NCBI RefSeq assembly: GCF_024347435.1
Contig: NZ_AP025480.1
Coordinates: 2,852,001-2,916,000, forward strand
Source of the DNA: Vibrio cyclitrophicus
Lineage (GTDB): Bacteria > Pseudomonadota > Gammaproteobacteria > Enterobacterales > Vibrionaceae
Direction of reading: 5' to 3'
Length of the DNA: 64,000 nt
Position numbers and translations under genes: made by a program. Below, piece after piece: positions 60,217 through 64,000 of the stretch (its first letter is position 1; every line of letters begins with the position of its first letter). Below the pieces are notes generated by a model. That model did not search any database and had not been told where the DNA came from. It was given only the letters and a program-made list of their open reading frames with translations.

Positions 60217-61550
60217 GACGCACTCTCCTGAGTATCAGGTTCAAGTGCCACTTCTTTTGAGCCCGATTCTTTGAGTAACATGCCTTCAATGGCTGGTAAT
60301 AAGTCATTGAGAACCAGTTTGTCGCCCGTTTGAAGCTCCCCGTTCACAACCACTTGGTTGTCTCTACGATAAAGCACTTCAACATTCACCATTTTCAGAC
60401 GAGAGTTATCGTCCATTAGATAAATTTTGTCACCATGTAGCGCTCGTTCAGGCAACACCCAACTTAGATTTGCTACACCTTCAATCTCAGCTTTTACAAA
60501 CATACCGTTGACCAAAGGGGTCGCATTGCTTGGCTGCAGTTGTGAATAGTCTTGAGCGATCTCGAGAATAATCCCCGCCGTCGCTTGGTTTTCATCAACG
60601 GTTTCACTAATTCTCGCTACCTTTGCAGGCCAGCTCAGATTCAAACTGCCACTATTCAGTTGAACACTCGCGTTGATCGGTGCTTGGTCAGGGGTTGGAA
60701 TTCCAGCAGCATCGCGAGGGAATTGAGTAAAACTTGAAGCTAAAGTTTGCATGTCGTGAATAGAAAGTTGTGCCTCAACTTCCATAATATTAATCCCATG
60801 AGCAACAAACATTTCTTGCTGAAGATTAACTACTTGGTTTTGTTCTATATCGACTTGAGCAATTCGCATCGCTCTTGGCAAAGTGATGGTCGTCTTATCC
60901 AAAGAGCGTTGTGCCTCTTTCACCTTAGACACGTTCACCTTAATCACGGCCTCCGCGACGCGTTTTTCATCAGGCATCAAGGTAATTTGGTTAGCAATAT
61001 CTAACACTAACTTCTGTTGAGACAACGCGCTTTGTTGTTGGAGGTCGACATCCGATTGAGATGTCAGCCCTTTCTTACGTAGATCTTGTTTACGTTGCAG
61101 CTCTTTATTGCTGATCACTAAGCGATTCTTTTCGATCTTTAGAGTCTGATTCAGGTTGTCTTCTTCTTGATTCAATTTTGCTAGCGAAGTTTGGCTTGAT
61201 TTAAGATCCGCTTCCGCTTGTATCAGCTTCAGCTCGTAATCCAAAGGATCGACCTTGAGTACAACCGTCCCAGCAGGGATCACTTGGCCTTTATCAAGAT
61301 CCGGATGTCGATACACAATCTGTCCTGTCACCTCAGCAATCGCTTTCCATTCGACTTTTGGCACCACTTTGCCAAAGCCAACCGCTAATGGCGCTATCAG
61401 TTGCTGTTCTAAGCTTAGAGTTTCCACTAAACGAGCTCGGTCACCCGCAGGTTTAGTTGGAAGATCCGGCTTCAAATTAATCGCAACCACCAGACCAATA
61501 ACACCAACTGCCAACGCTGGAAAAAAGAGGAGTTTTTTACTTATTTTCAT
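60213..61550 (-). CDS. RND efflux periplasmic adaptor (membrane fusion protein)
   Basis: 445-residue adaptor with an N-terminal membrane anchor (about 8-25), biotinyl-lipoyl-like halves, a long alpha-helical hairpin with many Gln/Lys/Glu (about 110-200), beta-barrel and membrane-proximal domains. HlyD/AcrA type. Its ATG overlaps the TetR stop by one base (TAATG), and its own stop overlaps the permease ATG. Confidence 0.92.
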   Translation of the reverse strand: MKISKKLLFFPALAVGVIGLVVAINLKPDLPTKPAGDRARLVETLSLEQQLIAPLAVGFGKVVPKVEWKAIAEVTGQIVYRHPDLDKGQVIPAGTVVLKVDPLDYELKLIQAEADLKSSQTSLAKLNQEEDNLNQTLKIEKNRLVISNKELQRKQDLRKKGLTSQSDVDLQQQSALSQQKLVLDIANQITLMPDEKRVAEAVIKVNVSKVKEAQRSLDKTTITLPRAMRIAQVDIEQNQVVNLQQEMFVAHGINIMEVEAQLSIHDMQTLASSFTQFPRDAAGIPTPDQAPINASVQLNSGSLNLSWPAKVARISETVDENQATAGIILEIAQDYSQLQPSNATPLVNGMFVKAEIEGVANLSWVLPERALHGDKIYLMDDNSRLKMVNVEVLYRRDNQVVVNGELQTGDKLVLNDLLPAIEGMLLKESGSKEVALEPDTQESAS

Positions 61551-62209
61551 TATCTTGGTTCCTGCAAGGTCGAAGTGCTCTCTACATTAATAAAGCCTTC
61601 GCTCATCAATTGGATGTTGTGTTCGATTAAACGATTTAGAAACTCTTCATTAAGCTCAATACCATGAATCGCTAGTAAAGGAGGTGGTGCAATAAAGGGG
61701 AAAACCATCAAGCTTATATACGAAACACGACACAGTTTTGGATCCATGTTTTGTTTCAATATTCCCTGTTCAACAAGCTTTTCAAAAATGACGTCTTGCG
61801 CCGGTTTGGCAACATCGAGGAAGACCTTTTCGAGCAACTCTCTTTGCACTTCCGATGGCGGCATATTCATTACCTGGGCAATCAACCGAGGAAACTTGGG
61901 CACTTTAACCATCTCTTTGTAGTAAGTCCGCATTAAATCGAGAAAGTTCTCATGACTGCTTTCTTCAACTAACTTCTGCATTTGTAGCTGCATCGGACGA
62001 AGCGTTTCCCGCAGCATCGCCTCGAACAACCCCGCTTTATTACCGAAGTAATAACGGATCATGGCAATGTTTACTCCAGCACGCTCTGCAATTAGGCGTG
62101 TCGATACTTTATCGTAGGATTGAACAACGAACAGATCCCGAGCGTGTTCAATGAGTAGTTGCCGCACATCAAGGTTCTGCTGAGGTCGCCCGGCTTTACG
62201 TACTGTCAT
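61550..62209 (-). CDS. TetR-family regulator of the RND operon
   Basis: 219-residue regulator with N-terminal HTH (STRLIAERAGVNIAMIRYYFGNKAGLFEAML) and a helical ligand domain. First gene of TetR-adaptor-permease, each junction overlapping. Two near-identical palindromes lie 20 and 83 bases upstream of its start, so it probably represses its own operon until an efflux substrate binds. Confidence 0.92.
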   Translation of the reverse strand: MTVRKAGRPQQNLDVRQLLIEHARDLFVVQSYDKVSTRLIAERAGVNIAMIRYYFGNKAGLFEAMLRETLRPMQLQMQKLVEESSHENFLDLMRTYYKEMVKVPKFPRLIAQVMNMPPSEVQRELLEKVFLDVAKPAQDVIFEKLVEQGILKQNMDPKLCRVSYISLMVFPFIAPPPLLAIHGIELNEEFLNRLIEHNIQLMSEGFINVESTSTLQEPR

Positions 62210-62221
62210 TGCTTTGACCTG

Positions 62222-62253
62222 CTCTATAATTAATCGTTTGATTAATTATAGAG
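62222..62253. promoter_or_regulatory. TetR operator 1 (perfect palindrome)
   Basis: 14-base arms CTCTATAATTAATC (62222-62235) and GATTAATTATAGAG (62240-62253) around GTTT. The core TTAATC-GT-TTGATTAA (62230-62245) matches operator 2 except at the two central bases. It lies 12 bases upstream of the regulator's start codon. Confidence 0.75.
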
Positions 62254-62292
62254 ATAAACAAGCACAACTGTAGAAGATTAATTACTCATTAT

Positions 62293-62308
62293 TTAATCAA
62301 TTGATTAA
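62293..62308. promoter_or_regulatory. TetR operator 2 (palindrome)
   Basis: TTAATCAATTGATTAA is a perfect 16-bp palindrome sharing 14 of 16 bases with the core of operator 1, centred 63 bases further upstream (six helical turns). Confidence 0.65.
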
Positions 62309-62514
62309 TTAATTTCGCCGCACATTCGATTTTGCTGGTGAATCGTTCCAACAAAAAGATTTACTACAAAGTTTTAACCTATACATAAGCCAATCGATAA
62401 ACTAACCCGCCAACACAAAACCAACAAACAAATGAATAAACCAACATAAGGGACAAAAACAGCATAAACCAAACAAAAACACCAGCGATGCACACTGATA
62501 TTGGATTTTCTTGT
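62309..62514. other. Intergenic region between the TetR operators and the leu promoter
   Basis: About 200 bases, unusually A/C-rich on the plus strand around 62400-62490 (many AAAC, CCAA). No gene or hairpin is seen. LeuO or Lrp sites for leuA could be here, but none is identifiable. Confidence 0.45.
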
Positions 62515-62543
62515 TTGACGCTTAGAATAAATTGCGGTAAATA
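62515..62543 (+). promoter_or_regulatory. Promoter of the leu operon
   Basis: TTGACG (62515-62520) and TAAATA (62538-62543) are 17 bases apart. Start would be near 62550, about 28 bases before the leader peptide ATG. Confidence 0.6.
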
Positions 62544-62577
62544 TGGTGTTAACAGTTTATTTACGGATATTTGTGTA

Positions 62578-62640
62578 ATGATTTTTTCTTCTTCTCGACT
62601 GCTGAAACTTCTCCTTATCGTGAACCAATCGCGCGGGTAA
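62578..62640 (+). CDS. leuL: leu operon leader peptide
   Basis: 20-residue frame with five leucine codons (CTG CTG AAA CTT CTC CTT) in a row of six. It stops at TAA 62638-62640, where a ribosome would cover the antiterminator strand. Leucine shortage should stall it at the Leu codons. The ribosome site is weak. Confidence 0.85.
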   Translation: MIFSSSRLLKLLLIVNQSRG

Positions 62641-62697
62641 GTTGTGGGTCAAGAACTACACAAATATTAAAACCCGCGCTGAGCGGGTTTTTTTGTA
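62631..62697 (+). promoter_or_regulatory. Leucine attenuator: antiterminator and terminator
   Basis: GCGCGGGT (62631-62638), the end of the leader frame, is fully complementary to ACCCGCGC (62672-62679). That second segment is also the left arm of the terminator AAAACCCGC/GCGGGTTTT (62669-62677 and 62683-62691), followed by T's. The two foldings exclude each other. Stalling at Leu codons frees the first segment and prevents termination; a ribosome at the stop codon covers it and allows termination. Confidence 0.85.
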
Positions 62698-62776
62698 ACT
62701 GGCACTTTTAAAAGAACATCATTCTTAATAATAATTTGGATAGCAATCGATTCATTATCGATATAAGGAAGCACCC

Positions 62777-64000
62777 ATGAACGATCAAGTAATAATTTTT
62801 GATACGACCTTACGTGACGGCGAGCAAGCATTGGCTGCAAGCCTGACAGTAAAAGAGAAGTTACAGATCGCTTACGCTCTTGAGAGACTGGGTGTGGATG
62901 TTATCGAAGCTGGCTTCCCTATCTCTTCTCCAGGTGATTTTGAGTCCGTACAAACCATCGCTAAACACATTAAAGGTAGCCGTATTTGTGCGCTTTCTCG
63001 TGCCGTTGCAAAAGATATAGACGCCGCTGCAGAAGCACTAAAAGTAGCTGACCAGTTCCGTATTCATACCTTCATCTCAACATCAACGGTTCACGTACAA
63101 GACAAATTACGCCGTAGCTACGATGATGTCGTAGAGATGGCAGTGAAAGCAGTAAAACATGCACGTAACTACACCGACGATGTTGAGTTCTCTTGTGAAG
63201 ATGCTGGTCGCACCCCTATCGACAACCTATGTCGTATGGTTGAGGCCGCGATTAACGCAGGCGCAAAAACCATCAACATTCCAGACACCGTTGGCTACAC
63301 AGTACCGAATGAATTCGGTGGCATTATCCAAACACTATTTGATCGCGTACCCAACATCGATAAAGCAATCATCTCTGTTCACTGTCACGATGACTTGGGT
63401 ATGTCGGTTGCTAACTCAATCGCTGCCGTTCAAGCGGGTGCTCGACAAATTGAAGGCACAATCAATGGTATTGGTGAGCGTGCGGGTAACTGTTCTTTAG
63501 AAGAAATCGCAATGATCATCAAAACTCGCCAAGAGTTTTTGGGGGTTCATACCGGCTTAGATCATAAAGAGATTCACCGTACAAGTAAGTTGGTGAGCCA
63601 GCTTTGCCACATGCCAATTCAAGACAATAAAGCTATCGTCGGTGCCAACGCATTCAGTCACTCTTCAGGTATTCACCAAGATGGCATGCTTAAGAATAAG
63701 AACACTTACGAGATAATGACACCTGAGTCTATTGGCTTGAAAAACAAGGCATTGAACCTAACAAGTCGTAGTGGCCGAGCGGCTGTTAAGAGCCATATGG
63801 ACGCAATGGGTTATAAAGATAATGAGTACAACCTAGATTCATTGTACGAAGACTTCTTGAAGCTAGCTGACCGTAAAGGTCAAGTATTCGATTACGACCT
63901 AGAAGCATTAATGCACTTCGCCAATCTACGTGACGAAGATGACTTCTATAAACTTAACTACCTAAGCGTACAATCTGGTAGTGTTATGTCTACCACCAGC
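62777..64000 (+). CDS. leuA: 2-isopropylmalate synthase, cut by window end
   Basis: First enzyme of leucine synthesis. The first 408 residues are present and the frame is open at the window edge. N-terminal TIM-barrel HMG-CoA-lyase-like domain: [11 protein letters not shown], the HxH metal site in [14 protein letters not shown], and [23 protein letters not shown] loop (here [19 protein letters not shown]). The start of the C-terminal allosteric domain is not yet reached in full. AAGGA seven bases before the ATG. Expression is set by the leuL attenuator. Confidence 0.97.
   Translation, partial: MNDQVIIFDTTLRDGEQALAASLTVKEKLQIAYALERLGVDVIEAGFPISSPGDFESVQTIAKHIKGSRICALSRAVAKDIDAAAEALKVADQFRIHTFISTSTVHVQDKLRRSYDDVVEMAVKAVKHARNYTDDVEFSCEDAGRTPIDNLCRMVEAAINAGAKTINIPDTVGYTVPNEFGGIIQTLFDRVPNIDKAIISVHCHDDLGMSVANSIAAVQAGARQIEGTINGIGERAGNCSLEEIAMIIKTRQEFLGVHTGLDHKEIHRTSKLVSQLCHMPIQDNKAIVGANAFSHSSGIHQDGMLKNKNTYEIMTPESIGLKNKALNLTSRSGRAAVKSHMDAMGYKDNEYNLDSLYEDFLKLADRKGQVFDYDLEALMHFANLRDEDDFYKLNYLSVQSGSVMSTTS

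Noticed and set aside
1..64000. CRISPR arrays, prophage, integron or toxin-antitoxin modules
   Set aside because: No regularly spaced repeats, phage genes, integrase or toxin-antitoxin pairs are visible. Apart from the two IS copies, the window is ordinary core genome.

Overview
The window looks like chromosome I of a Vibrio, most likely of the Splendidus clade. This is inferred from gene order and protein character; no database was searched. Gene content and order (degQ-degS, parC-parE-yqiA-cpdA-yqiB-nudF, tolC, hldE-glnE, gspAB, cca, tsaD/rpsU-yqeY-dnaG-rpoD, glmS, pyk, ilvIH, fadD, leuO, leuA) are those of vibrios, and base composition is moderate and even. Almost everything is core housekeeping DNA. 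The clearly mobile parts are two nearly identical 1442-bp IS4-family elements.

Layout. 0-2.8 kb: periplasmic proteases degQ and degS, with a sigma-E-like promoter before degQ. 2.8-14.4 kb: two inverted IS copies bracket topoisomerase IV, yqiA, cpdA, yqiB, nudF and tolC. 14.5-20.4 kb: hldE, glnE and a chemotaxis receptor. 20.5-26 kb: a K+ channel, a CYTH/CHAD triphosphatase, a DUF47-Pit phosphate transport pair and an SH3/anchor protein. 26-34.6 kb: type II secretion accessory genes gspAB, cca, uppP-folK-folB, plsY, a hydrolase and tsaD. 34.8-39.3 kb: the macromolecular synthesis operon (rpsU, yqeY, dnaG, rpoD), followed by a tRNA-Ile2(CAU). 39.7-49.1 kb: a MetY-like enzyme, glmS with a DeoR-type regulator, pyruvate kinase, a GntR regulator, a 43-residue membrane protein and a diguanylate cyclase. 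49.2-64 kb: ilvIH, an acyl-CoA ligase and leuO, then a glycosyltransferase and PAP2 phosphatase, a TetR-controlled RND efflux operon, and leuA (cut by the window end) behind a leucine attenuator.

The most striking observation concerns the IS pair. Removing each IS and one copy of its 11-bp target duplication restores a perfect bidirectional intrinsic terminator between convergent genes (degS/parC and tolC/hldE). In both cases the duplication is the terminator loop plus the top of the stem. The element therefore appears to home to terminator hairpins. It also carries a terminator-like hairpin just inside its transposase end. That hairpin buries the transposase Shine-Dalgarno, and a candidate internal promoter would start transcription at the end of the hairpin's 5' arm. 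This layout would block transposase translation from read-through RNA and replace the terminator destroyed by insertion.

Other regulatory signals are legible: the leuL leader peptide with mutually exclusive antiterminator and terminator; two near-identical palindromes upstream of the TetR gene; repeated TTTCG motifs around the DeoR gene and before glmS; and a 10+10 bp palindrome upstream of pyruvate kinase. The RND operon has no outer membrane channel gene of its own; tolC in the same window is a plausible partner.
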